64,000 bases of DNA, from assembly GCA_943737045.1 (NCBI GenBank), contig CALSFV010000210.1, positions 1,799,001 to 1,863,000 of the forward strand, given 5' to 3'. Below the pieces are notes generated by a model. That model was not told where the DNA came from. It saw nothing but the letters and a program-made list of their open reading frames with translations, and made no database searches. Position numbers and translations under genes: made by a program. Source of the stretch: Parapristionchus giblindavisi. Taxonomy: Eukaryota; Nematoda; Chromadorea; Rhabditida; Diplogasteridae. Below, one piece after another: positions 47,489-60,944 of this stretch (the first letter of the stretch is position 1; each line of letters starts with the position of its first letter).

Positions 47489-47977
47489 TGTCTACTGACA
47501 GATGTAGCCCATTTGGTTTCGCGGCCAATCTCTGCCGGGTTTGGTTGCCGGTCTTCTCCTCATCTCTAATCAATCAATTGTATCTGTAGGTGTCATAGTG
47601 ATCTGACAAGAAGTGATTATATATTCAATTTCAATTTCGCTCTCATTTACAACAAAAGAAAGGATATCACGCGAGTTTATCTCTGTGTTTTTGTCACTCC
47701 GAGAATCCGATCCAATCAACAAACTGATGGTGTGTGCATGTATTGATTGATCAACACACTAATTACTGTAACAACACACATGACCCACATGTCAGTACTG
47801 TATTTGAGTTATAACGCACAGATAATGCCATAAAAAGTGTCTAACTCTGTTATTTCTTCATCATGCCTTAGATATTTCTTGTTTAGCTTCAAAAGTAGCA
47901 CAAACAGCAACAATTTATATTGATAAGGCGTAAAAAATCGGCAAAATGTCTAAAACATTTTGTAAAAATCGCAAAAG

Positions 47978-48096
47978 TGCTTACAACACCCAGGATTCCC
48001 AAGCCGTCTCCGATCCAAGTACTAACTGGGCCCACCGTTGCTTAACTTGGCAGATCGGACGGGATGCCGTGTTCTCAACGAGGTATGGTCGTAAGC
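47978..48096 (-). rRNA. 5S: 5S rRNA, copy 37
   Basis: 967 from copy 36; last GGGTGTG unit. Confidence 0.97.
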
Positions 48097-48331
48097 GAGA
48101 GAGGGTGTGTGCGAGGATGGGGACTATTCGCCACTCGCCACGAGTAAACGTACATCTAGATTGAGAAAGAAAAGAGGAAAAGAAAAATGAACTTTGATCT
48201 TTGATCTTTGATCCTTATCCCATTCACCAGATCGGGTAGATCTGCAATTTCTCTCTTTCTTCTGTCTGAGAAACGGAATTAGAAAATAAATTATAAACAT
48301 GTACTGTCAATGTTTGCCTTTCCAATGTTTT

Positions 48332-48455
48332 ATCCCGCTCTTCCGAGGGGATTCCAAAAAATGAGTACTACTCATAGTTTGATCCTCTGCACGGAAATCT
48401 TTAGTAAAAGGCGAAAGATTTTCTCGGATAATTGCAGAGGATCCAGAGATAGTAT
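48332..48455 (-). ncRNA. U5: U5 snRNA, copy 37
   Basis: Full-length. Confidence 0.94.
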
Positions 48456-48944
48456 TGTCTACTGACAGATGTAGCCCATTTGGTTTCGCGGCCAATCTCT
48501 GCCGGGTTTGGTTGCCGGTCTTCTCCTCATCTCTAATCAATCAATTGTATCTGTAGGTGTCATAGTGATCTGACAAGAAGTGATTATATATTCAATTTCA
48601 ATTTCGCTCTCATTTACAACAAAAGAAAGGATATCACGCGAGTTTATCTCTGTGTTTTTGTCACTCCGAGAATCCGATCCAATCAACAAACTGATGGTGT
48701 GTGCATGTATTGATTGATCAACACACTAATTACTGTAACAACACACATGACCCACATGTCAGTACTGTATTTGAGTTATAACGCACAGATAATGCCATAA
48801 AAAGTGTCTAACTCTGTTATTTCTTCATCATGCCTTAGATATTTCTTGTTTAGCTTCAAAAGTAGCACAAACAGCAACAATTTATATTGATAAGGCGTAA
48901 AAAATCGGCAAAATGTCTAAAACATTTTGTAAAAATCGCAAAAG

Positions 48945-49063
48945 TGCTTACAACACCCAGGATTCCCAAGCCGTCTCCGATCCAAGTACTAACTGGGCCC
49001 ACCGTTGCTTAACTTGGCAGATCGGACGGGATGCCGTGTTCTCAACGAGGTATGGTCGTAAGC
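48945..49063 (-). rRNA. 5S: 5S rRNA, copy 38
   Basis: GGGAGTG flank returns. Confidence 0.97.
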
Positions 49064-49299
49064 GAGAGAGGGAGTGTGCGAGGATGGGGACTATTCGCCA
49101 CTCGCCACGAGTAAACGTACATCTAGATTGAGAAAGAAAAAGAGGAAAAGAAAAATGAACTTTGATCTTTGATCTTTGATCCTTATCCCATTCACCAGAT
49201 CTGGTAGATCTGCAATTTCTCTCTTTCTTCTGTCTGAGAAACGGAAATAGAAAATAAATTATAAACATGTACTGTCAATGTTTGCCTTTCCAATGTTTC

Positions 49300-49423
49300 A
49301 TCCCGCTCTTCCGAGGGGATTCCAAAAAATGAGTACTACTCATAGTTTGATCCTCTGCACGGAAATCTTTAGTAAAAGGCGAAAGATTTTCTCGGATAAT
49401 TGCAGAGGATCCAGAGATAGTAT
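49300..49423 (-). ncRNA. U5: U5 snRNA, copy 38
   Basis: Full-length; base just past the 3' hairpin changed (TTTCATCC), as in copies 39 and 42. Confidence 0.94.
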
Positions 49424-49917
49424 TGTCTACTGACAGATGTAGCCTATTTGGTTTCGCGGCCAATCTCTGCCGGGTTTGGTTGCCGGTCTTCTCTTCATCT
49501 CTAATCAATCAATTATATCTGTAGGTGTCATAGTGATCTGACAAGAAGTGATTATATATTCAATTTCAATTTCGCTCTCATTTACAACAAAAAGAAAGGA
49601 TATCACGCGAGTTTATCTCTGTGTTTTTGTCACTCCGAGAATCCGATCCAATCAATAAACTGATGGTGTGTGCATGTATTGATTGATCAACACACTAATT
49701 ACTGTAACAACACACATAGACCCCCACATGTCAGTACTGTATTTGAGTTATAACGCACAGATAATGTCATGAAAAGGTGTCTAACTCTGTTATTTCTTCA
49801 TCATGCCTTAGATATTTCTTGTTTAGCTTCAAAAGTAGCACAAACAGCAACAATTTATATTGATAAGGCGTAAAAAATCGGCAAAATGTCTAAAACATTT
49901 TGTAAAAATCGCAAAAG

Positions 49918-50036
49918 TGCTTACAACACCCAGGATTCCCAAGCCGTCTCCGATCCAAGTACTAACTGGGCCCACCGTTGCTTAACTTGGCAGATCGGAC
50001 GGGATGCCGTGTTCTCAACGAGGTATGGTCGTAAGC
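49918..50036 (-). rRNA. 5S: 5S rRNA, copy 39
   Basis: Starts trimer 39-41. Confidence 0.97.
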
Positions 50037-50272
50037 GAGAGAGGGAGTGTGCGAGGATGGGGACTATTCGCCACTCGCCACGAGTAAACGTACATCTAGA
50101 TTGAGAAAGAAAAAGAGGAAAAGAAAAATGAACTTTGATCTTTGATCTTTGATCCTTATCCCATTCACCAGATCTGGTAGATCTGCAATTTCTCTCTTTC
50201 TTCTGTCTGAGAAACGGAAATAGAAAATAAATTATAAACATGTACTGTCAATGTTTGCCTTTCCAATGTTTC

Positions 50273-50396
50273 ATCCCGCTCTTCCGAGGGGATTCCAAAA
50301 AATGAGTACTACTCATAGTTTGATCCTCTGCACGGAAATCTTTAGTAAAAGGCGAAAGATTTTCTCGGATAATTGCAGAGGATCCAGAGATAGTAT
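50273..50396 (-). ncRNA. U5: U5 snRNA, copy 39
   Basis: Full-length; TTTCATCC 3' flank. Confidence 0.94.
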
Positions 50397-50890
50397 TGTC
50401 TACTGACAGATGTAGCCTATTTGGTTTCGCGGCCAATCTCTGCCGGGTTTGGTTGCCGGTCTTCTCTTCATCTCTAATCAATCAATTATATCTGTAGGTG
50501 TCATAGTGATCTGACAAGAAGTGATTATATATTCAATTTCAATTTCGCTCTCATTTACAACAAAAAGAAAGGATATCACGCGAGTTTATCTCTGTGTTTT
50601 TGTCACTCCGAGAATCCGATCCAATCAATAAACTGATGGTGTGTGCATGTATTGATTGATCAACACACTAATTACTGTAACAACACACATAGACCCCCAC
50701 ATGTCAGTACTGTATTTGAGTTATAACGCACAGATAATGTCATGAAAAGGTGTCTAACTCTGTTATTTCTTCATCATGCCTTAGATATTTCTTGTTTAGC
50801 TTCAAAAGTAGCACAAACAGCAACAATTTATATTGATAAGGCGTAAAAAATCGGCAAAATGTCTAAAACATTTTGTAAAAATCGCAAAAG

Positions 50891-51009
50891 TGCTTACAAC
50901 ACCCAGGATTCCCAAGCCGTCTCCGATCCAAGTACTAACTGGGCCCACCGTTGCTTAACTTGGCAGATCGGACGGGATGCCGTGTTCTCAACGAGGTATG
51001 GTCGTAAGC
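50891..51009 (-). rRNA. 5S: 5S rRNA, copy 40
   Basis: Unit step 973. Confidence 0.97.
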
Positions 51010-51245
51010 GAGAGAGGGAGTGTGCGAGGATGGGGACTATTCGCCACTCGCCACGAGTAAACGTACATCTAGATTGAGAAAGAAAAAGAGGAAAAGAAAA
51101 ATGAACTTTGATCTTTGATCTTTGATCCTTATCCCATTCACCAGATCTGGTAGATCTGCAATTTCTCTCTTTCTTCTGTCTGAGAAACGGAAATAGAAAA
51201 TAAATTATAAACATGTACTGTCAATGTTTGCCTTTCCAATGTTTT

Positions 51246-51361
51246 ATCCCGCTCTTCCGAGGGGATTCCAAAAAATGAGTACTACTGATCCTCTGCACGG
51301 AAATCTTTAGTAAAAGGCGAAAGATTTTCTCGGATAATTGCAGAGGATCCAGAGATAGTAT
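51246..51361 (-). ncRNA. U5: U5 snRNA, copy 40, 8-base deletion
   Basis: 116 nt. Eight bases (AAACTATG in RNA sense) are missing between the main stem and the Sm site. Loop I and the Sm site remain. Confidence 0.88.
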
Positions 51362-51856
51362 TGTCTACTGACAGATGTAGCCTATTTGGTTTCGCGGCCA
51401 ATCTCTGCCGGGTTTGGTTGCCGGTCTTCTCTTCATCTCTAATCAATCAATTATATCTGTAGGTGTCATAGTGATCTGACAAGAAGTGATTATATATTCA
51501 ATTTCAATTTCGCTCTCATTTACAACAAAAAGAAAGGATATCACGCGAGTTTATCTCTGTGTTTTTGTCACTCCGAGAATCCGATCCAATCAATAAACTG
51601 ATGGTGTGTGCATGTATTGATTGATCAACACACTAATTACTGTAACAACACACATAGACCCCCACATGTCAGTACTGTATTTGAGTTATAACGCACAGAT
51701 AATGCCATGAAAAGGTGTCTAACTCTGTTATTTCTTCATCATGCCTTAGATATTTCTTGTTTAGCTTCAAAAGTAGCACAAACAGCAACAATTTATATTG
51801 ATAAGGCGTAAAAAATCGACAAAAATGTCTAAAACATTTTGTAAAAATCGCAAAAG

Positions 51857-51975
51857 TGCTTACAACACCCAGGATTCCCAAGCCGTCTCCGATCCAAGTA
51901 CTAACTGGGCCCACCGTTGCTTAACTTGGCAGATCGGACGGGATGCCGTGTTCTCAACGAGGTATGGTCGTAAGC
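51857..51975 (-). rRNA. 5S: 5S rRNA, copy 41
   Basis: 966 from copy 40, as expected from the deletion plus one extra A. Confidence 0.97.
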
Positions 51976-52211
51976 GAGAGAGGGAGTGTGCGAGGATGGG
52001 GACTATTCGCCACTCGCCACGAGTAAACGTACATCTAGATTGAGAAAGAAAAAGAGGAAAAGAAAAATGAACTTTGATCTTTGATCTTTGATCCTTATCC
52101 CATTCACCAGATCTGGTAGATCTGCAATTTCTCTCTTTCTTCTGTCTGAGAAACGGAAATAGAAAATAAATTATAAACATGTACTGTCAATGTTTGCCTT
52201 TCCAATGTTTT

Positions 52212-52327
52212 ATCCCGCTCTTCCGAGGGGATTCCAAAAAATGAGTACTACTGATCCTCTGCACGGAAATCTTTAGTAAAAGGCGAAAGATTTTCTCGGA
52301 TAATTGCAGAGGATCCAGAGATAGTAT
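52212..52327 (-). ncRNA. U5: U5 snRNA, copy 41, 8-base deletion
   Basis: Same deletion as copy 40. Confidence 0.88.
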
Positions 52328-52821
52328 TGTCTACTGACAGATGTAGCCTATTTGGTTTCGCGGCCAATCTCTGCCGGGTTTGGTTGCCGGTCTTCTCTTC
52401 ATCTCTAATCAATCAATTATATCTGTAGGTGTCATAGTGATCTGACAAGAAGTGATTATATATTCAATTTCAATTTCGCTCTCATTTACAACAAAAAGAA
52501 AGGATATCACGCGAGTTTATCTCTGTGTTTTTGTCACTCCGAGAATCCGATCCAATCAATAAACTGATGGTGTGTGCATGTATTGATTGATCAACACACT
52601 AATTACTGTAACAACACACATAGACCCCCACATGTCAGTACTGTATTTGAGTTATAACGCACAGATAATGCCATGAAAAGGTGTCTAACTCTGTTATTTC
52701 TTCATCATGCCTTAGATATTTCTTGTTTAGCTTCAAAAGTAGCACAAACAGCAACAATTTATATTGATAAGGCGTAAAAAATCGGCAAAATGTCTAAAAC
52801 ATTTTGTAAAAATCGCAAAAG

Positions 52822-52940
52822 TGCTTACAACACCCAGGATTCCCAAGCCGTCTCCGATCCAAGTACTAACTGGGCCCACCGTTGCTTAACTTGGCAGATC
52901 GGACGGGATGCCGTGTTCTCAACGAGGTATGGTCGTAAGC
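52822..52940 (-). rRNA. 5S: 5S rRNA, copy 42
   Basis: Starts trimer 42-44, 2904 from copy 39. Confidence 0.97.
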
Positions 52941-53176
52941 GAGAGAGGGAGTGTGCGAGGATGGGGACTATTCGCCACTCGCCACGAGTAAACGTACATC
53001 TAGATTGAGAAAGAAAAAGAGGAAAAGAAAAATGAACTTTGATCTTTGATCTTTGATCCTTATCCCATTCACCAGATCTGGTAGATCTGCAATTTCTCTC
53101 TTTCTTCTGTCTGAGAAACGGAAATAGAAAATAAATTATAAACATGTACTGTCAATGTTTGCCTTTCCAATGTTTC

Positions 53177-53300
53177 ATCCCGCTCTTCCGAGGGGATTCC
53201 AAAAAATGAGTACTACTCATAGTTTGATCCTCTGCACGGAAATCTTTAGTAAAAGGCGAAAGATTTTCTCGGATAATTGCAGAGGATCCAGAGATAGTAT
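53177..53300 (-). ncRNA. U5: U5 snRNA, copy 42
   Basis: Full-length; TTTCATCC 3' flank. Confidence 0.94.
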
Positions 53301-53794
53301 TGTCTACTGACAGATGTAGCCTATTTGGTTTCGCGGCCAATCTCTGCCGGGTTTGGTTGCCGGTCTTCTCTTCATCTCTAATCAATCAATTATATCTGTA
53401 GGTGTCATAGTGATCTGACAAGAAGTGATTATATATTCAATTTCAATTTCGCTCTCATTTACAACAAAAAGAAAGGATATCACGCGAGTTTATCTCTGTG
53501 TTTTTGTCACTCCGAGAATCCGATCCAATCAATAAACTGATGGTGTGTGCATGTATTGATTGATCAACACACTAATTACTGTAACAACACACATAGACCC
53601 CCACATGTCAGTACTGTATTTGAGTTATAACGCACAGATAATGTCATGAAAAGGTGTCTAACTCTGTTATTTCTTCATCATGCCTTAGATATTTCTTGTT
53701 TAGCTTCAAAAGTAGCACAAACAGCAACAATTTATATTGATAAGGCGTAAAAAATCGGCAAAATGTCTAAAACATTTTGTAAAAATCGCAAAAG

Positions 53795-53913
53795 TGCTTA
53801 CAACACCCAGGATTCCCAAGCCGTCTCCGATCCAAGTACTAACTGGGCCCACCGTTGCTTAACTTGGCAGATCGGACGGGATGCCGTGTTCTCAACGAGG
53901 TATGGTCGTAAGC
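53795..53913 (-). rRNA. 5S: 5S rRNA, copy 43
   Basis: 2904 from copy 40. Confidence 0.97.
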
Positions 53914-54149
53914 GAGAGAGGGAGTGTGCGAGGATGGGGACTATTCGCCACTCGCCACGAGTAAACGTACATCTAGATTGAGAAAGAAAAAGAGGAAAAG
54001 AAAAATGAACTTTGATCTTTGATCTTTGATCCTTATCCCATTCACCAGATCTGGTAGATCTGCAATTTCTCTCTTTCTTCTGTCTGAGAAACGGAAATAG
54101 AAAATAAATTATAAACATGTACTGTCAATGTTTGCCTTTCCAATGTTTT

Positions 54150-54265
54150 ATCCCGCTCTTCCGAGGGGATTCCAAAAAATGAGTACTACTGATCCTCTGC
54201 ACGGAAATCTTTAGTAAAAGGCGAAAGATTTTCTCGGATAATTGCAGAGGATCCAGAGATAGTAT
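54150..54265 (-). ncRNA. U5: U5 snRNA, copy 43, 8-base deletion
   Basis: Same deletion as copy 40. Confidence 0.88.
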
Positions 54266-54760
54266 TGTCTACTGACAGATGTAGCCTATTTGGTTTCGCG
54301 GCCAATCTCTGCCGGGTTTGGTTGCCGGTCTTCTCTTCATCTCTAATCAATCAATTATATCTGTAGGTGTCATAGTGATCTGACAAGAAGTGATTATATA
54401 TTCAATTTCAATTTCGCTCTCATTTACAACAAAAAGAAAGGATATCACGCGAGTTTATCTCTGTGTTTTTGTCACTCCGAGAATCCGATCCAATCAATAA
54501 ACTGATGGTGTGTGCATGTATTGATTGATCAACACACTAATTACTGTAACAACACACATAGACCCCCACATGTCAGTACTGTATTTGAGTTATAACGCAC
54601 AGATAATGCCATGAAAAGGTGTCTAACTCTGTTATTTCTTCATCATGCCTTAGATATTTCTTGTTTAGCTTCAAAAGTAGCACAAACAGCAACAATTTAT
54701 ATTGATAAGGCGTAAAAAATCGACAAAAATGTCTAAAACATTTTGTAAAAATCGCAAAAG

Positions 54761-54879
54761 TGCTTACAACACCCAGGATTCCCAAGCCGTCTCCGATCCA
54801 AGTACTAACTGGGCCCACCGTTGCTTAACTTGGCAGATCGGACGGGATGCCGTGTTCTCAACGAGGTATGGTCGTAAGC
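54761..54879 (-). rRNA. 5S: 5S rRNA, copy 44
   Basis: 2904 from copy 41. Confidence 0.97.
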
Positions 54880-55115
54880 GAGAGAGGGAGTGTGCGAGGA
54901 TGGGGACTATTCGCCACTCGCCACGAGTAAACGTACATCTAGATTGAGAAAGAAAAAGAGGAAAAGAAAAATGAACTTTGATCTTTGATCTTTGATCCTT
55001 ATCCCATTCACCAGATCTGGTAGATCTGCAATTTCTCTCTTTCTTCTGTCTGAGAAACGGAAATAGAAAATAAATTATAAACATGTACTGTCAATGTTTG
55101 CCTTTCCAATGTTTT

Positions 55116-55231
55116 ATCCCGCTCTTCCGAGGGGATTCCAAAAAATGAGTACTACTGATCCTCTGCACGGAAATCTTTAGTAAAAGGCGAAAGATTTTCT
55201 CGGATAATTGCAGAGGATCCAGAGATAGTAT
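55116..55231 (-). ncRNA. U5: U5 snRNA, copy 44, 8-base deletion
   Basis: Same deletion as copy 40. Confidence 0.88.
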
Positions 55232-55725
55232 TGTCTACTGACAGATGTAGCCTATTTGGTTTCGCGGCCAATCTCTGCCGGGTTTGGTTGCCGGTCTTCT
55301 CTTCATCTCTAATCAATCAATTATATCTGTAGGTGTCATAGTGATCTGACAAGAAGTGATTATATATTCAATTTCAATTTCGCTCTCATTTACAACAAAA
55401 AGAAAGGATATCACGCGAGTTTATCTCTGTGTTTTTGTCACTCCGAGAATCCGATCCAATCAATAAACTGATGGTGTGTGCATGTATTGATTGATCAACA
55501 CACTAATTACTGTAACAACACACATAGACCCCCACATGTCAGTACTGTATTTGAGTTATAACGCACAGATAATGCCATGAAAAGGTGTCTAACTCTGTTA
55601 TTTCTTCATCATGCCTTAGATATTTCTTGTTTAGCTTCAAAAGTAGCACAAACAGCAACAATTTATATTGATAAGGCGTAAAAAATCGGCAAAATGTCTA
55701 AAACATTTTGTAAAAATCGCAAAAG

Positions 55726-55844
55726 TGCTTACAACACCCAGGATTCCCAAGCCGTCTCCGATCCAAGTACTAACTGGGCCCACCGTTGCTTAACTTGGCA
55801 GATCGGACGGGATGCCGTGTTCTCAACGAGGTATGGTCGTAAGC
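55726..55844 (-). rRNA. 5S: 5S rRNA, copy 45
   Basis: 965 from copy 44. Confidence 0.97.
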
Positions 55845-56080
55845 GAGAGAGGGAGTGTGCGAGGATGGGGACTATTCGCCACTCGCCACGAGTAAACGTA
55901 CATCTAGATTGAGAAAGAAAAAGAGGAAAAGAAAAATGAACTTTGATCTTTGATCTTTGATCCTTATCCCATTCACCAGATCTGGTAGATCTGCAATTTC
56001 TCTCTTTCTTCTGTCTGAGAAACGGAAATAGAAAATAAATTATAAACATGTACTGTCAATGTTTGCCTTTCCAATGTTTT

Positions 56081-56204
56081 ATCCCGCTCTTCCGAGGGGA
56101 TTCCAAAAAATGAGTACTACTCATAGTTTGATCCTCTGCACGGAAATCTTTAGTAAAAGGCGAAAGATTTTCTCGGATAATTGCAGAGGATCCAGAGATA
56201 GTAT
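56081..56204 (-). ncRNA. U5: U5 snRNA, copy 45
   Basis: Full-length. Confidence 0.94.
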
Positions 56205-56698
56205 TGTCTACTGACAGATGTAGCCTATTTGGTTTCGCGGCCAATCTCTGCCGGGTTTGGTTGCCGGTCTTCTCTTCATCTCTAATCAATCAATTATATC
56301 TGTAGGTGTCATAGTGATCTGACAAGAAGTGATTATATATTCAATTTCAATTTCGCTCTCATTTACAACAAAAAGAAAGGATATCACGCGAGTTTATCTC
56401 TGTGTTTTTGTCACTCCGAGAATCCGATCCAATCAATAAACTGATGGTGTGTGCATGTATTGATTGATCAACACACTAATTACTGTAACAACACACATAG
56501 ACCCCCACATGTCAGTACTGTATTTGAGTTATAACGCACAGATAATGCCATGAAAAGGTGTCTAACTCTGTTATTTCTTCATCATGCCTTAGATATTTCT
56601 TGTTTAGCTTCAAAAGTAGCACAAACAGCAACAATTTATATTGATAAGGCGTAAAAAATCGGCAAAATGTCTAAAACATTTTGTAAAAATCGCAAAAG

Positions 56699-56817
56699 TG
56701 CTTACAACACCCAGGATTCCCAAGCCGTCTCCGATCCAAGTACTAACTGGGCCCACCGTTGCTTAACTTGGCAGATCGGACGGGATGCCGTGTTCTCAAC
56801 GAGGTATGGTCGTAAGC
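56699..56817 (-). rRNA. 5S: 5S rRNA, copy 46
   Basis: Starts block 46-48, repeated at 49-51 with a 2918 shift. Confidence 0.97.
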
Positions 56818-57053
56818 GAGAGAGGGAGTGTGCGAGGATGGGGACTATTCGCCACTCGCCACGAGTAAACGTACATCTAGATTGAGAAAGAAAAAGAGGA
56901 AAAGAAAAATGAACTTTGATCTTTGATCTTTGATCCTTATCCCATTCACCAGATCGGGTAGATCTGCAATTTCTCTCTTTCTTCTGTCTGAGAAACGGAA
57001 TTAGAAAATAAATTATAAACATGTACTGTCAATGTTTGCCTTTCCAATGTTTT

Positions 57054-57177
57054 ATCCCGCTCTTCCGAGGGGATTCCAAAAAATGAGTACTACTCATAGT
57101 TTGATCCTCTGCACGGAAATCTTTAGTAAAAGGCGAAAGATTTTCTCGGATAATTGCAGAGGATCCAGAGATAGTAT
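57054..57177 (-). ncRNA. U5: U5 snRNA, copy 46
   Basis: Full-length; CCCATTTGG flank. Confidence 0.94.
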
Positions 57178-57671
57178 TGTCTACTGACAGATGTAGCCCA
57201 TTTGGTTTCGCGGCCAATCTCTGCCGGGTTTGGTTGCCGGTCTTCTCTTCATCTCTAATCAATCAATTGTTTCTGTAGGTGTCATAGTGATCTGACAAGA
57301 AGTGATTATATATTCAATTTCAATTTCGCTCTCATTTACAACAAAAGAAAGGATATCACGCGAGTTTATCTCTGTGTTTTTGTCACTCCGAGAATCCGAT
57401 CCAATCAATAAACTGATGGTGTGTGCATGTATTGATTGATCAACACACTAATTACTATAACAACACACATAGACCCCCACATGTCAGTACTGTATTTGAG
57501 TTATAACGCACAGATAATGCCATGAAAAGGTGTCTAACTCTGTTATTTCTTCATCATGCCTTAGATATTTCTTGTTTAGCTTCAAAAGTAGCACAAACAG
57601 CAACAATTTATATTGATAAGGCGTAAAAAATCGACAAAAATGTCTAAAACATTTTGTAAAAATCGCAAAAG

Positions 57672-57790
57672 TGCTTACAACACCCAGGATTCCCAAGCCG
57701 TCTCCGATCCAAGTACTAACTGGGCCCACCGTTGCTTAACTTGGCAGATCGGACGGGATGCCGTGTTCTCAACGAGGTATGGTCGTAAGC
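57672..57790 (-). rRNA. 5S: 5S rRNA, copy 47
   Basis: Downstream spacer reads TCGACAAAAATG, shared with copies 41, 44, 50, 52 and 53. Confidence 0.97.
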
Positions 57791-58026
57791 GAGAGAGGGA
57801 GTGTGCGAGGATGGGGACTATTCGCCACTCGCCACGAGTAAACGTACATCTAGATTGAGAAAGAAAAAGAGGAAAAGAAAAATGAACTTTGATCTTTGAT
57901 CTTTGATCCTTATCCCATTCACCAGATCTGGTAGATCTGCAATTTCTCTCTTTCTTCTGTCTGAGAAACGGAAATAGAAAATAAATTATAAACATGTACT
58001 GTCAATGTTTGCTTTTCCAATGTTTT

Positions 58027-58150
58027 ATCCCGCTCTTCCGAGGGGATTCCAAAAAATGAGTACTACTCATAGTTTGATCCTCTGCACGGAAATCTTTAGT
58101 AAAAGGCGAAAGATTTTCTCGGATAATTGCAGAGGATCCAGAGATAGTAT
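58027..58150 (-). ncRNA. U5: U5 snRNA, copy 47
   Basis: Full-length; 3' flank TTTGCTTTTCC, shared with copies 50, 52 and 53. Confidence 0.94.
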
Positions 58151-58643
58151 TGTCTACTGACAGATGTAGCCCATTTGGTTTCGCGGCCAATCTCTGCCGG
58201 GTTTGGTTGCCGGTCTTCTCTTCATCTCTAATCAATCAATTGTATCTGTAGGTGTCATAGTGATCTGACAAGAAGTGATTATATATTCAATTTCAATTTC
58301 GCTCTCATTTACAACAAAAGAAAGGATATCACGCGAGTTTATCTCTGTGTTTTTGTCACTCCGAGAATCCGATCCAATCAATAAACTGATGGTGTGTGCA
58401 TGTATTGATTGATCAACACACTAATTACTGTAACAACACACATAGACCCCCACATGTCAGTACTGTATTTGAGTTATAACGCACAGATAATGCCATGAAA
58501 AGGTGTCTAACTCTGTTATTTCTTCATCATGCCTTAGATATTTCTTGTTTAGCTTCAAAAGTAGCACAAACAGCAACAATTTATATTGATAAGGCGTAAA
58601 AAATCGGCAAAATGTCTAAAACATTTTGTAAAAATCGCAAAAG

Positions 58644-58762
58644 TGCTTACAACACCCAGGATTCCCAAGCCGTCTCCGATCCAAGTACTAACTGGGCCCA
58701 CCGTTGCTTAACTTGGCAGATCGGACGGGATGCCGTGTTCTCAACGAGGTATGGTCGTAAGC
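58644..58762 (-). rRNA. 5S: 5S rRNA, copy 48
   Basis: 972 from copy 47. Confidence 0.97.
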
Positions 58763-58998
58763 GAGAGAGGGAGTGTGCGAGGATGGGGACTATTCGCCAC
58801 TCGCCACGAGTAAACGTACATCTAGATTGAGAAAGAAAAAGAGGAAAAGAAAAATGAACTTTGATCTTTGATCTTTGATCCTTATCCCATTCACCAGATC
58901 TGGTAGATCTGCAATTTCTCTCTTTCTTCTGTCTGAGAAACGGAAATAGAAAATAAATTATAAACATGTACTGTCAATGTTTGCCTTTCCAATGTTTT

Positions 58999-59122
58999 AT
59001 CCCGCTCTTCCGAGGGGATTCCAAAAAATGAGTACTACTCATAGTTTGATCCTCTGCACGGAAATCTTTAGTAAAAGGCGAAAGATTTTCTCGGATAATT
59101 GCAGAGGATCCAGAGATAGTAT
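58999..59122 (-). ncRNA. U5: U5 snRNA, copy 48
   Basis: Full-length; CCTATTTGG flank. Confidence 0.94.
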
Positions 59123-59616
59123 TGTCTACTGACAGATGTAGCCTATTTGGTTTCGCGGCCAATCTCTGCCGGGTTTGGTTGCCGGTCTTCTCTTCATCTC
59201 TAATCAATCAATTATATCTGTAGGTGTCATAGTGATCTGACAAGAAGTGATTATATATTCAATTTCAATTTCGCTCTCATTTACAACAAAAAGAAAGGAT
59301 ATCACGCGAGTTTATCTCTGTGTTTTTGTCACTCCGAGAATCCGATCCAATCAATAAACTGATGGTGTGTGCATGTATTGATTGATCAACACACTAATTA
59401 CTGTAACAACACACATAGACCCCCACATGTCAGTACTGTATTTGAGTTATAACGCACAGATAATGCCATGAAAAGGTGTCTAACTCTGTTATTTCTTCAT
59501 CATGCCTTAGATATTTCTTGTTTAGCTTCAAAAGTAGCACAAACAGCAACAATTTATATTGATAAGGCGTAAAAAATCGGCAAAATGTCTAAAACATTTT
59601 GTAAAAATCGCAAAAG

Positions 59617-59735
59617 TGCTTACAACACCCAGGATTCCCAAGCCGTCTCCGATCCAAGTACTAACTGGGCCCACCGTTGCTTAACTTGGCAGATCGGACG
59701 GGATGCCGTGTTCTCAACGAGGTATGGTCGTAAGC
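59617..59735 (-). rRNA. 5S: 5S rRNA, copy 49
   Basis: 2918 from copy 46. Confidence 0.97.
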
Positions 59736-59971
59736 GAGAGAGGGAGTGTGCGAGGATGGGGACTATTCGCCACTCGCCACGAGTAAACGTACATCTAGAT
59801 TGAGAAAGAAAAAGAGGAAAAGAAAAATGAACTTTGATCTTTGATCTTTGATCCTTATCCCATTCACCAGATCGGGTAGATCTGCAATTTCTCTCTTTCT
59901 TCTGTCTGAGAAACGGAATTAGAAAATAAATTATAAACATGTACTGTCAATGTTTGCCTTTCCAATGTTTT

Positions 59972-60095
59972 ATCCCGCTCTTCCGAGGGGATTCCAAAAA
60001 ATGAGTACTACTCATAGTTTGATCCTCTGCACGGAAATCTTTAGTAAAAGGCGAAAGATTTTCTCGGATAATTGCAGAGGATCCAGAGATAGTAT
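59972..60095 (-). ncRNA. U5: U5 snRNA, copy 49
   Basis: Full-length; CCCATTTGG flank. Confidence 0.94.
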
Positions 60096-60589
60096 TGTCT
60101 ACTGACAGATGTAGCCCATTTGGTTTCGCGGCCAATCTCTGCCGGGTTTGGTTGCCGGTCTTCTCTTCATCTCTAATCAATCAATTGTTTCTGTAGGTGT
60201 CATAGTGATCTGACAAGAAGTGATTATATATTCAATTTCAATTTCGCTCTCATTTACAACAAAAGAAAGGATATCACGCGAGTTTATCTCTGTGTTTTTG
60301 TCACTCCGAGAATCCGATCCAATCAATAAACTGATGGTGTGTGCATGTATTGATTGATCAACACACTAATTACTATAACAACACACATAGACCCCCACAT
60401 GTCAGTACTGTATTTGAGTTATAACGCACAGATAATGCCATGAAAAGGTGTCTAACTCTGTTATTTCTTCATCATGCCTTAGATATTTCTTGTTTAGCTT
60501 CAAAAGTAGCACAAACAGCAACAATTTATATTGATAAGGCGTAAAAAATCGACAAAAATGTCTAAAACATTTTGTAAAAATCGCAAAAG

Positions 60590-60708
60590 TGCTTACAACA
60601 CCCAGGATTCCCAAGCCGTCTCCGATCCAAGTACTAACTGGGCCCACCGTTGCTTAACTTGGCAGATCGGACGGGATGCCGTGTTCTCAACGAGGTATGG
60701 TCGTAAGC
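60590..60708 (-). rRNA. 5S: 5S rRNA, copy 50
   Basis: 2918 from copy 47. Confidence 0.97.
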
Positions 60709-60944
60709 GAGAGAGGGAGTGTGCGAGGATGGGGACTATTCGCCACTCGCCACGAGTAAACGTACATCTAGATTGAGAAAGAAAAAGAGGAAAAGAAAAA
60801 TGAACTTTGATCTTTGATCTTTGATCCTTATCCCATTCACCAGATCTGGTAGATCTGCAATTTCTCTCTTTCTTCTGTCTGAGAAACGGAAATAGAAAAT
60901 AAATTATAAACATGTACTGTCAATGTTTGCTTTTCCAATGTTTT

